A DNA stretch of 64,000 nt from Avena insularis (Eukaryota; Streptophyta; Magnoliopsida; Poales; Poaceae), in contig CM042684.1 of assembly GCA_023614405.1 (NCBI GenBank), positions 534,672,682 through 534,736,681 of the forward strand, read 5' to 3'. The notes under the pieces are model-generated. The model did not search any database and was not told the DNA's origin. It was given only the letters and a program-made list of their open reading frames with translations. This document shows positions 44,700 to 55,500 of the stretch, one piece after another. The translations under genes were made by a program, and so were the position numbers. Position 1 is the first letter of the stretch. Every line of letters starts with the position of its first letter.

Positions 44700-46016
44700 T
44701 CTCCTACGCCGGGTCGTTCTTTTCCCGCCATTGCATGCACCACCTGGCGCCGCTAATGATGATGGTAATAGTACCAGTGCTGGATCTTCTACTCCACTCG
44801 ATGTTGCAGTTCCGCATGTGAATGCACATGGAGTTCAAACTCGTCTTCAAAAAAATATACGAAACCCAAAATAATATACTGACAGCACAGTTAGATATGA
44901 TTTTCTTACTTCTACAGGAGAACCTACAAAACTCACTGAGGCTTTAGCTAATCCCAACTGGAAACAAGTTATGCAAGAGGAATATGATGCTCTTCTTGCT
45001 AACAATACATGGCACCTTGTTCCACCAAGCTCCAACAAAAATATTATTGACTGCAAGTGGGTATATCGAATCAAGAAACGTGCTGATGGTACTCTGGACA
45101 GGTATAAGGCACGTCTTGTTGCTAAAGGCTTCAAGCAACGCTATGGTATAGACTATGAAGATACTTTCATTCATGTTGTTAAAGCTGCTACTATCAGGCT
45201 TGTTCTATCTATATCAGTTGCTAGATGATGGAGTTTAAGGCAGCTAGATGTCAAGAACGCATTTTTACATGGTGTTCTGGAAGAGGAGGTATACATGAAA
45301 CAACCACCTGGTTTGAAGTCTTCCACTACTCCAAATTATATTTGCAAACTTGACAAAGCTCTTTATGGTTTGAAACAGGCACCTCGAGCTTGGTACTCTC
45401 GTCTTAGTTCCAAGTTACATACTCTTGGTTTCCTTCCATCCAAGGCTGATTTCTTTATAATAAGTCAGAGCTTACCATCTTCATTCTGATTTATGTTGAT
45501 GACATCATTGTTACAAGCTCTTCCGATTCGGCCATCATAGCTCTCCTTCATCATTTAAGCTCTGACTTTGCTCTTACAGATCTTGGTGATCTTCATTATT
45601 TTCTAGGCATTGAGGTACATTCATGGCACAAGAAAGGTTGGTATCACGTTTCAGAGGTCGGATTCAACACTTCTTAGTGCTTATTCTGATGCAGACTAGG
45701 CAGGTGATTTAGATGATAGACGCTCTACTGGTGGATTTGCTATCTTTTTTGGTCCCAATTTTATTTCTTGGAGTGCCAGAAATAGCCTATTGTGTCCAAG
45801 TCAAGTACAGAGGCTAAATACAAAGCTCTTGCAAATGCTACAACTGAGCTTATTTGGGTTGAAGCTCTGGTCCGCGAACTTGGTATTTCACTCAAGGAGA
45901 AACCTTGTATTTCACTCAGATTGCAGATAGTTTTACCAAAGTGTTATGTACCAAGAAATTAGATGAGTTTAAACGTAATCTAAACCTCTCCCAGGTCTAG
46001 ATTAGGGGGGTATTAG
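44700..46016 (+). pseudogene. Decayed copia RT and RNase H half, opposite strand
   Basis: The plus-strand frame at 44971-45228 covers the first RT blocks ([48 protein letters not shown]). After a TGA at about 45226 it continues with [20 protein letters not shown] and [13 protein letters not shown]. The RT catalytic YVDD equivalent is at about 45490 in another frame, and RNase H pieces follow to 45960. A polypurine run (TTAGGGGGG) at about 46004-46012 precedes an LTR start. It joins the minus-strand integrase half head-to-head at about 44690-44700. Confidence 0.78.
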
Positions 46017-46270
46017 AGATGTAATATCTGATACGTATACGTATGGTGTAGTACACCAACATGTACGTATCCAACTCTTTAATATGCCACACAAGGGCTA
46101 TTCCTTGATATATAACACGCAACCGGCGACCCCAAAGGGTACGACCATTCCTCCTAGACAAACACGTTTTTCACAATTTTAAAGATGTAAATAACCATGG
46201 GGAGTGCGCAATATTGAATAACCAATTTGATATATTTGCATACCGTTATCATAGACCATATAGACACGAT
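46017..46270 (+). repeat. Copia LTR fragment
   Basis: The sequence TATTAGAGATGTAATATCTGATACG follows the polypurine tract of the plus-strand copia half. The similar TGTTAGAGATGT at 42786 and TTAGAGTTGTAATATCTGATACG at about 44672 suggest dispersed copies of the same LTR start. The LTR end is not resolved. Confidence 0.5.
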
Positions 46271-46870
46271 CACGTCATGTGTACTTGTCATGGGTTGAAA
46301 GCTTGCTCAACTCGCCAACAACATGATTTGTAGCACTACTGTTGGAGTATGGAGTACCAATAGGTATCCACGCCATATGATGCCATGTAAGCACCCTTGT
46401 CACCATAATCATCATTGTTTTCATCTTGATATGACCACCACCAATCGCTAGCAGGGTGACCATGTATCTTACTGATTTGGCATGTCACGTCCATTTAAGG
46501 AGCGCACGCCTGCCTCCATCATCACGACCGCGCTACTGACGGCGCCCTTGGCCACCATCATGGTGATCTTCATTGTAGAGGTCATAGCGATCATTACGAT
46601 CACTGCGGTAACCGCGATTATCCTAGCAGTAACGAAGGTCATCGCCGCGGCCAAGGTTGTCCTGGTACTCGCGGTCATCCTGACATCCACGGCGATTGTT
46701 CCAATCACGGTCAGCAGGGCGCCTGCAGTCATCCTATCGTCCACATTGTTGAGGCCCGACACCACGGCGAGCAACCTTTGCAGAGGATGTGAACTCCTGT
46801 CTAGAGCAACAATAGTCTTCTTCTTTTCTTGATCCTCGACCTCCAGGGTTTCAATCGGTGCAACATTCAT
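46271..46870 (-). pseudogene. Decayed copia gag and protease start
   Basis: Read on the minus strand, several frames together give a basic, repetitive Arg/Asp-rich segment, then a zinc-knuckle-like CQISKIHGHPASDWWW (one Cys replaced), then YGVDTYWYSN and VGELSKLSTHDKYT. This matches the usual order of gag knuckle and protease start in copia elements. Multiple shifts are present. By order and orientation it belongs with the minus-strand integrase half at 42.85-44.69 kb. Confidence 0.6.
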
Positions 46871-47040
46871 TCCCTCGACGAGAGCGAGGACGCGGGCACC
46901 ATGCAGGGCAGGCACACGGGGGGGTCTTCCAAGCAAGTAAGTTCTCTCGAGTGAGCAATTGTGTGGGAGGAGATCGCAGAGTCGTGGCAAGGGATAGCAC
47001 CGATGAGGAGGTCACAATGGTCATGGAAGGGAGGGAGGAG

Positions 47041-47653
47041 TGTTATATGTTGATCCAAATTCTACAAAGTAAAGGCCAACTTCTGACGGAGCGGAGCGAG
47101 GCCCGTCGCCGGAGGCTTGGGCCGATGCAGATATGCTGATATGATGAAAAAGCATGTTCCTGTTGCTAAGTTTGAGCTATGCTCAAGCTTAGTTGGTATA
47201 ACTACTTAGCCCAAGTGGCTGTTGGCGCCGAAAGTGTTTTCTTTGTTTGTTCAGGGAGATAATTACTGTTGATGCTAGAAGAAGGAATTTGTCTCAAGGT
47301 GGAGTTTGTTATATGTTGATCCAAATTCTACAAAGTAAAGGCCAACTTCTGACGGAGCGGAGCGAGGCCCGTTGCCGGAGGCTTGGGCCGATGCGGAGCG
47401 GAGCGGTACGGATCGTTGATGACCTAGGTTACCACCGTTATATATACCTCTTGTAAGCCGCCGGCTGGGATAAGTTGCATTTGTGAAATCCCGGCGTTGT
47501 GTAAACACTCCCCGTTATAGTAAAGTTTCGATGGTTGGCGTCCGTGGTTTTTCCCCTCTCTTTGTTGGAGAGGGTTTTCCACGTTAAATCTGTGTCCCCC
47601 TTGCTGCGATTTTATTTTTCGTTCTTCGTTATTTACTTGTCGCAAAGCTAACA
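47041..47653 (+). mobile_element. Miniature, largely deleted LTR element with target duplication
   Basis: A 3' LTR (47307-47653, starting TGTTATATGTTGATCC and ending CTAACA) is preceded by a polypurine-like CTCAAGGTGGAGTT. The first 88 bases of the same LTR recur at 47041-47128 as a truncated 5' LTR. Only about 178 bases lie between. The flanks are identical pentamers AGGAG (47036-47040 and 47654-47658). The element is 613 bp in all and has no coding sequence. It is inserted in the minus-strand copia leader region. Confidence 0.75.
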
Positions 47654-47727
47654 AGGAGAGATGTGGTTTTTCTATGGGTTTTGGTGTAAATCAGTTTCGG
47701 CGGCTAGGTTATGGAAGGGTGGGGTTA

Positions 47728-47940
47728 CGATGCCATGTGAGCGGTATGGCGGAAACGACGACCTGGTTGGAGGCCTCGGCTACATGTTATGTAGGCACGG
47801 GAAAATCCCCCGGCCGGTGGCATAAGACATGGGACGTACGGTAGAATGGAGTAATACTCTATGTCTACGGTATGTATAAGAAATGCAACCATCGGTCGAC
47901 TTTGGAGCCAGTTCTTCTCCGTGTGAACATGAAGGTGGCT
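47728..47940 (-). repeat. Copia LTR end and degenerate primer site, minus strand
   Basis: GATGCCATG... followed by GGCGGAAACGACGACCTGGTTGGAGGCCTCGG resembles 34475-34530, where a clear minus-strand primer site and LTR end occur. I take it as the 5' LTR of the minus-strand copia copy whose gag is at 46.3-46.9 kb. The right edge merges with RTM2-like upstream sequence at about 47.93 kb. Confidence 0.5.
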
Positions 47941-48101
47941 AGCTAGCTTGGCTGCGACGATAACATGCACAGCAAGCCTAAGCATTCTCCTCCTTTGTTT
48001 GTTTCTTCACCTCCATATATGCCAATTACTTACCCTCCCGCGCGCAAAGATCCCTCGGAAAAGTTTCGAATCAACCAGCGGCGGTAGGCCACAATACCAC
48101 C

Positions 48102-48109
48102 TATATATG
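48102..48109 (+). promoter_or_regulatory. TATA box of RTM2-like copy 3
   Basis: TATATATG lies about 142-149 bp before the ATG at 48251, at the position conserved with copy 2. Confidence 0.65.
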
Positions 48110-48250
48110 CACGCACGGCTAGGGCTAACCATCTCATCTCATCTCGACCACAGCCACCATCGATCGTCACTCAATCCATCAACCACAGAGCCAGCTTTAA
48201 TCCGTCACAACACCATAGCTGCGTCCGCCATTCCCTGCCTACGCTTCCTC

Positions 48251-49192
48251 ATGGCGGCCACAACCACCACCAAGAAGCAACCGAAGTTCGAGTGGGCGGA
48301 GAAGGCCGGCACCTACGTGCTCCGCCTGTCCCTCGCGGGCTTCAGGAAGGACGACTTCCGGGTGCAGGTGGACGGTGCCGGCAGGCTCACCGTCCGCGGC
48401 GCCAGGCCAGCCGCTGCCGGCCTGGGATCGTTTCACAAGGTGTTCCAGCTGCCATCCGCCGCCAGCCTCGACGACATCGCCGGCAGGTTCGAGGCCGGCG
48501 TGCTCACCCTCACCATGCCCAAGCGTGCGTCCGCCACGGCCGCGCCAACTAGCATCGAGGAGCTCAAGAGGAAGCCGAGTGTGGCCAAGGTGGAGGATGG
48601 CGCCACGGACGGCGTGGAGAAGGGAGACGCCAGCGAGGCCAAGGAAGAGGTCCCCAAGGAGGAGGCCTTGAGGAAAGATACGGAGGAGGCAACCGAGAAG
48701 GCTCAAGAAAAGAAGCCGGAGGAGGAGGAGGAGGATGTCAACAAGTCACGCAAGCAGGAGCAGCAGAAGCAAGCGCCGGCACCGATGAAGCAGGAAGAAA
48801 CGGTGAAGCCCAAGGCACCTCAGGGGGAAGCTGCTGGGCAAACACCCATGAAGCCAGCACCAAACCCCGAGGTTGCCACCGGCGGCGACAAGGCCAAGGC
48901 GGCGGTAGTCCCTGAGACTGAGAGCCTGGCGGAGAGGGTGAGGCAGCAGCGCGGCGAGGCCACCACCGCTGCTTCTGCAACGGAGGCCAAAGCAGAGCTG
49001 GAGAAGAAGGTGACAGCATGGTGCAGCGGCAACTGGAAGGAGCGCATGCATGGAGAGCTGAAGGTGCTGACGGACATGAAGTGGGCGGACAGCCTGGTGG
49101 AGGCAGCGAGGAACAACAAGGAGGTGGTGGCCATCGGCATCGCCGCCTTCTCGCTCGGGCTCCTCGTCTCCCACAAGCTCTTCAGGAAATGA
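48251..49192 (+). CDS. RTM2-like alpha-crystallin-domain protein, copy 3
   Basis: The protein has 313 residues from the ATG at 48251, which matches the start of the other copies; an open extension upstream to 47948 has no ATG of its own. The alpha-crystallin-like domain covers residues about 11-92 (KFEWAEKAGTYVLRLSLAGF to GRFEAGVLTLTMPK) and lacks the Pro/Ala-rich N-terminal spacer of copy 1. The Glu/Lys-rich centre has an EEEEEDVNKSRKQEQQKQ stretch. The tail (VVAIGIAAFSLGLLVSHKLF) is identical to the copy 1 anchor. Copies 1 and 3 are therefore closest at the C-terminus. A viral-movement restriction role is known only for the Arabidopsis relative. Confidence 0.86.
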   Translation: MAATTTTKKQPKFEWAEKAGTYVLRLSLAGFRKDDFRVQVDGAGRLTVRGARPAAAGLGSFHKVFQLPSAASLDDIAGRFEAGVLTLTMPKRASATAAPTSIEELKRKPSVAKVEDGATDGVEKGDASEAKEEVPKEEALRKDTEEATEKAQEKKPEEEEEDVNKSRKQEQQKQAPAPMKQEETVKPKAPQGEAAGQTPMKPAPNPEVATGGDKAKAAVVPETESLAERVRQQRGEATTAASATEAKAELEKKVTAWCSGNWKERMHGELKVLTDMKWADSLVEAARNNKEVVAIGIAAFSLGLLVSHKLFRK

Positions 49193-49239
49193 GCATTAGT
49201 GCATACAAAAACGTGGAAACAAAAAATGTACCAAGTATT

Positions 49240-49245
49240 AATAAA
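49240..49245 (+). terminator. Poly(A) signal of RTM2-like copy 3
   Basis: AATAAA lies 48 bp after the stop codon, within the 384-bp gap to the convergent CLPR1 stop. Confidence 0.55.
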
Positions 49246-49576
49246 GCTCTAACTGAAGTGTGTACATATTGACACAGCCATCATATGTAAAGCTAGTATT
49301 CGTGTAACTGAAGTGCGTGCATCGACACAAGAAACACCAATCAATACGATAGCATCTGACCTGCTGCAACCAAAGTTTGCAGAAACAAAAAATGGCATCT
49401 CCACTGGTGAAACCTATCAGAAAATGGCAAAGACTGAACAAATAGAACTACAGGTGCTGTATAGCGTGCAAGCCTGAATCCACCCCAAGGCTCAGGCAGA
49501 GATTTTTCTAAGCCTACAACAGGCACGAGCATCATAGGACAGTCGTCTCTAAGCGTACCGTGGCGATCGATCTAAT

Positions 49577-52500
49577 CTACCTAGGCGCGGTCGGTGTCGA
49601 CCATCGCCCAGCGCCAGCCGGAGCGCGCATCCCTGACTGCTGCATCTTCTGTGCTTTGGCCAGCTGCGCGGTCAGGTCCTGATCCACGACCAACACTTCG
49701 TCAGCGCAAAGAGTCCCCACGGGACATAAACCACACATGGGCAAGGGGTTAATTAGAGGGTACCTTTGGCTTGAACGAGCCATCCAGCGAGTGCAGGATC
49801 GTGTCGGCAAGCCCGTAGTCGATGGCCTCCTGCGCGCGGAAGTACCTCGGGCCCCTGAGGAATTCCGCGAGCTCTTCCTTTGGTTTGCTGACACCTTTCG
49901 ACACGAGGTCCAGGTAGTAATCCGTGTTTGTCTCCAACTCCTTTGCCTGATATAACAAAATAAAACCTTCAGCACCTAGGAGAGCATGACAGTACTATAT
50001 ATGGTGTCGGTAGGATGTAAACAAATTGAAAAGAAGAGCAGGATTTCACCTTAATCCACATATCGATGGCAGCTCCACCGGACTTGTGGACCTTGGGCAG
50101 GTGCAGTTTAGCTGAAGTTCAGAAACGCACACCGAAAGAAGATCGTTAAGAGTACCGCGTCAGAGTCATGTATGCATGCATGTGGGCAAGGGAATCCGAG
50201 AAAAGGGCCATTACTTATCGAATTTGGTAGCACTCCTCTTTTACCCTTCTCGCCCAGGGAAAGAAGCATTGCGGCCTGGCCATATGCCATGCTGAGATTT
50301 ATCGTGTAAACCTTGGCTTTGCTTCGCTATAAAACAGGGAAAATACGATACAGAAGTCAGGCTAAACTCCTTTGTGTATGAATATAAATTAAACATCAGT
50401 TTCATTGTTCAGTAATCACTAGTCCTCGAGCGAACTCAAAATCACTTTAAAAAAATCTTGCAAGCAGTAGTTAACAATTTTTGCCTACCCAACTTGCTTG
50501 GGACAAAAGGCTCCGTTGTTGTATTAGATAAAAATAATAATTTAACAAGAGGTATTTTATCTGATAACAGATACAACTCCTGCCAAACCAACTTGCTTCA
50601 GTTTTTAAAGCAAAAAGGAAGGAGCACCAAATATGCAAAATACACAGCTGTTATAGACTGAAAACCATAAGGGCGAATTTGCCCTGGAAACAATTATACA
50701 TCATTAATGTGAACATCGTGCATGTATGCACCCCCAATATGCAAATATTGACAGAGAAGATGACCAATCATATAAAACATGAAGAGCATGGTATAAAGAT
50801 ATGCCGAATTTGCAGTTAATCCGACTGACAAAAGATAAGGGCTTACATTGATGAAATCAGCAATTGCAAATGCATCAGTTTCAGATGCGACCAGCTCATT
50901 ATTTTCATCCTGTTGCGGCACAAAGAATAGGAATAAGCATAAATCATACTTCAATATGTTGATACAAACGATGATGGAAGCGAATGGAAAATGGCATGCT
51001 AACAATTTCAAGAAATGTTGTTTCTGATATCGATATTTTAAGACATGTACTTACAATTGTTCCCGTGGAGTTTATATATAAGTAAATTGGTTTCGTGCGG
51101 TCATCATAATCTAGCCACAGAAACTGCGCAGCAATAAGCTCAGTAACAGCTGGAACAATCTACCAATAGAACAAGGAAAAGACAAGGTTACCAATCTGTC
51201 AACTGAAACCTCATAAATAGAATGTTGCAGATAAGAAATAAGATAGAAAGTTGATCTCCTACTGGCATTCCAAGAAATATAATTCGAGAGTCCAATAGTA
51301 ATGATGGTAGATCTGGGGCTGAGCTTCTCATTCTTCTATATCCTCGCCCTGCTCTACCCATGCTCATGCTGGGCATGCCCATACCCATGCTGTAACTTGC
51401 AGGGCCCTCATGGGTGCCTGATAAGGAGTACATACCAAATTCATCGTAACTCCTAGAAGCAGCAACACTTTCCTGTATTTATTGGGGGTAAACTCTATGT
51501 TAACTTTGATGTATGAATACCACGGAACAAAATGACAAAGGTGAACAGAGCTCTATATAAGATAACTAACCTCTGTAACTTTCGTTGATTGCCGATTATA
51601 AGGGTTGTCATCTGTCATAAACATTTCCATCTGAGAAGGACTTAAACCATAAAGGAATTGAGGAACATTCTTGTAATTATCCATCACTGCAAAAGACACA
51701 AAACTTTAAAGAAGCACAGCAAATAACTGGACAAAAAAGTTATGAATTCCGTACCTAAGTGACAAAACGAAAAGCTAAAACAGGGTGGATAATTGTTTAT
51801 CACGTAAACATAAAAAAGTAACAAACTGCTATGATTTGTATGTGCACATAAAATGTGTCAAGCACCCGATGAGACAAGATCTCTCAGGATAAAACATGAT
51901 ACTGGCATGTCTGGCACTTATGCATAGTCCACTTGGAAACGCTGTCTGCTTCTCCTCTACAGTCTTGTTAAAACAACTCTACTGCTTCTTAACAACCACC
52001 AGCTAGTCAAATTGCCCAAAGCCATTTTTTCAGCTACCTAAGAGAAAATGGAAGTAACATACTGTGCATCAGTCAACTACTGAACTTTCAGACATGCTTG
52101 CTACTATAGACCATTTTTTTTAAGATCCATCAATCACTAGCCTTCATTGAAAGCAAGAGAAAAAACAGAGAAAGAAAGACAAAAGGTGGGGCACAGAGAG
52201 CGCAAACGACTCATGGTGGTCCGAACATGAGTTCTCTCAGAGCCATGACATTGGCAAACGCCCACTCCCGTACTTCGTCACGTATCCAGACAACGGTGGA
52301 AGATCAAGGGGCAATCTTGCCTCTGAAGATCCGAGCGTTGCGTTCCCGCCAAATTCCCCAGCACACAAGAAGGAAGGACTTGATTCCTTTTCTGAGCTAC
52401 TATAGACCATTCATAGCTTATTAATTTTAATAGCCTCACCTTCTAGCCAGAGTTAGATTAGTTGTATACCAAAATGCCAAAACTTGGAAAGAGATACATG

Positions 52501-55500
52501 GAAAATGGCCTTATCTACCATTGCTCTAGAAAGATGTATGCAGCCCATAGCATCTAGGAGAAGCATCTCATCTCCGACACCCTACTACATCACAAGGCTT
52601 GTTTAATGTAATTGCTAGATTACAAGGTTCTGTACAATCGTACAAGTGTGGACGTTGAAACTGAGCAGTAAAATGTATTACATCCTGGTGACATATTGTA
52701 TAACATAGCTCCACCCGCTGTTTGCGCCTTTTCCTGGTCCCTCCAAAATCCAAATTAATATATGGAGCCTATAGCTAAAGTACATAGTACGTGGTTTGGG
52801 CAGGACGCAGCTGATTAAGGTAGGTAGAGACCAGTGCCAAGTTGCACATACATATATATATACTACCTGCAACTGCAACTTGCACTTAAAAAGTGGCTAT
52901 AAATGAAGCTATTACATAAGTAATCCCATTGACAACTCCACGAAATTGGACAGATTGTCTCGCCTCGTCATCACGACAGGAGGCCAGTAGAGTACATGCG
53001 TGCACCCACAGGAATCGCGTCAAAACCACTAGTAATGACCAGCCACCCAGTTGCTTTTGCATGCGGTCAATGTGCACGCGCGGGCAAACCAAGGAATAAC
53101 TTGTTGCACTTAACTAATCTTACCTAGTACTCTGCTACACTTTTTTTTTGTCAACCTCTGATGGATTTATGCGCAGATGGTTTGACGCCTAGGCACAGAA
53201 AGCGCAAACGACTCGCGGGCAAACCACACAGGGCTTATTTGAGATCGTTACTTATGCAGATGGTTTTGTACAATTCTGCGGAACAATTACTATTCAAGTG
53301 TAAAAGTTGACATTGAGCAGTAAAATGCAGTAATAAACTATCTGAATCTATAACCCAGTAACTTAACTTCAAGCCATCATAATTTGTACAGAACCTTTCT
53401 GTTTAGTTTTCATGGTTGCATGTTTATTCACTTGAATAAATACTTTCTTTTGAGAGATGACATGAATGTGCTCCGCTGCAATGAACCCATGGCAGGATGG
53501 GTGGATAGAAAATCTAGTACAACAAGCTAGCAAGGTCCTAATAAACGTTGAGGGGGGAGATGGGGCAAACTCACAGCCATCCTTGAGGTTGTCCTCATGG
53601 AACTACTTGGGGATGTGACTGTGTTCATAGCCCCTAGGTGATCTTGATGACACAAGATCACCAAGGAAGATAAAAGATGAATATAGGCTATAGCATGTGT
53701 AGAACTTATCCACAGTCAGCCTGCAAACATCTACTGCTTCTCAAGTTTCCTAAAAAAAAAGGTGTACTGCTTCTTAACAACGACCAGAGAGTAATATTGC
53801 CGATATGTATATTTATTTTTTTACTATTTTGTAAAAGGGAAATGGAGATAATACACTGCACATTCAGTGAACTGCAGAACTTTCACAAACATTTGGTACT
53901 GTGACCATCCATAGCTCATTAATTTCAGTATCCCCAACTCCTAGTCATAGTTAAGTTAACTGTATCCAAAATGCTGTAAATTTGAAAGAGATGTGTGGTC
54001 AATGGCATCATCAACATTCTGATATCACCTATCGCTCTATAAAACATCTATGTAGGAGTCATCACAGCTAGGAGAAGCATCTCCCCTTCGACTCCCTAGT
54101 ACAGCACATCGCTTATTTGAGACCATTGCTTATTCACATGGTTTTGTACAATTCAACAGACCAGATCGTGTTAAAGCACGAACATTGAAATTGAGCAGTA
54201 AATTGTAGTGATAAACTATCTGGATATATGACCTAGTAACTGATTCCAATGTGGCATAATCTGTACAGATTGTTTTCATTTTGCTTTGTTTTGATGGTTG
54301 CACACCAGATGAGGTAAGATTAGGCTGTGATCTAGCAGAAACAAGACTTGGAAATGTTCTTAACATGAATAGTGCACCATCCATTCACTCATTCAGCTAA
54401 ATACTGTATTTCACCAGCTATCAGGAATGTAGCTGCTTCAATTGGAGCGACGACAAGATGACATGTGGGGAAATGTACTACGCGAGAAGCTAGCTAGCAA
54501 TATGTTAAAATTCAGTGAGAGGTGCAAAAGGTAGTGAGGGAAGCAAGATCACAGGCCCATCCTTGAGGTTCTCATCATGGAACTGCTTGGGGACACAGTC
54601 ACGGCTCCTAGATGATCTTGACGAGAAAAGATCACCAAGGAAGATAAAACATGAATATATCATGACTAGAACTTATGCATAGTCAACTTACAGATGTCTA
54701 ATGCTTCCCCCCAACAGGTTTCTTAAAAAAAAATGTGCGCTGCTTGTTAGCAACCACCAGGTAGTAAAATTGCCCCTACGTATATATATTTCAAACCACT
54801 CTTTAAGGCGAAATGGAGACAACACACTTTGGATTTCGTGAACCATGAAATTTCAGAAACATTTGGTACCATAGACCATCCATAGCTCATTCATTTCAGT
54901 AGCCCCGACTCCTAGTCACAGTTAAAGTCAATCGTATTCAAAGTGCTAAAACTTTGAAAAAAAAAAGTGTGGTCAATGTGACTACCTATATTCTGGTGTC
55001 GCAGGCTGCCATGTAAGGTATCTATGTAGTTCATCGCGGCTAGGAGAGGCATCTCATCCCCGAGTCCCTTGTACAACAGTCTTGTTTGAGAACATTGCTT
55101 AGTCAAGCATGAACGTTGATACTGAGCAGTGAAATGCAGTACTAAGCTATCTGGACCCGTAACCCAGTAACTGAACGTCAAACAATCATAGTTCGGTTTG
55201 TGCAGATAGTTTTCATTCTGTATGTTCCTGATGATTGCATACCAGTGGATGACTGACTAGGTCGTGCTCTAGCAGAAACAGAACATGCAGACGCTCTAAG
55301 ACTGAAGTAAATACCGCATTTCAGCAGCTGACAGGAATGTGCTGTAGCTGCTGCTGGCAGGATATGGGTAGAGAGCCCAATTACACGATAAGCTAGTACT
55401 AGCAATTATCTTAGAAATCAGTGAGGGATAGATGGGGGAAGAGATCTCACGGCCATCCTTGAGGTTCTCCTCGCGGAACTGCTTGGGGACGCGGTCGTAG

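Larger units (their letters stand above)
51900..55450. repeat. Tandem duplication of the exon-1 end and intron 1 in CLPR1
   Basis: Units of about 0.9-1.0 kb recur. The phrase 'accatccatagctcat' occurs at about 53903 and 54876 and, altered, at 52405. The block 'gagcagtaaaatg' and its variants occurs at about 52660, 53320, 54192 and 55120. The exon-1 end (CATCCTTGAGGTTCTC, plus strand) occurs at 55455, 54558 and 53578. Spacings between exon-1-like copies are about 897 and 978 bp. The leftmost unit is longer because of a LINE and another insertion of about 0.6 kb. Confidence 0.85.

Noticed and set aside
46482..46990. Long plus- and minus-strand frames rich in Ile/Val/Thr
   Set aside because: They are shadow frames of a repetitive Arg/Asp-rich copia gag segment.
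47948..48250. N-terminal extension of RTM2-like copy 3 (and 37985-38263 in copy 2)
   Set aside because: The extension begins with a non-ATG codon, runs through the TATA box and leader, and is not open in copy 1. The ATG used is shared by all three copies in a good context.
50213..50220. Non-canonical splice donor at CLPR1 exon 6
   Set aside because: At first sight the exon seemed to end before TAAG, but placing the end at 50215 gives a canonical GT donor, keeps the phase and matches the length of the known ClpR1 segment.
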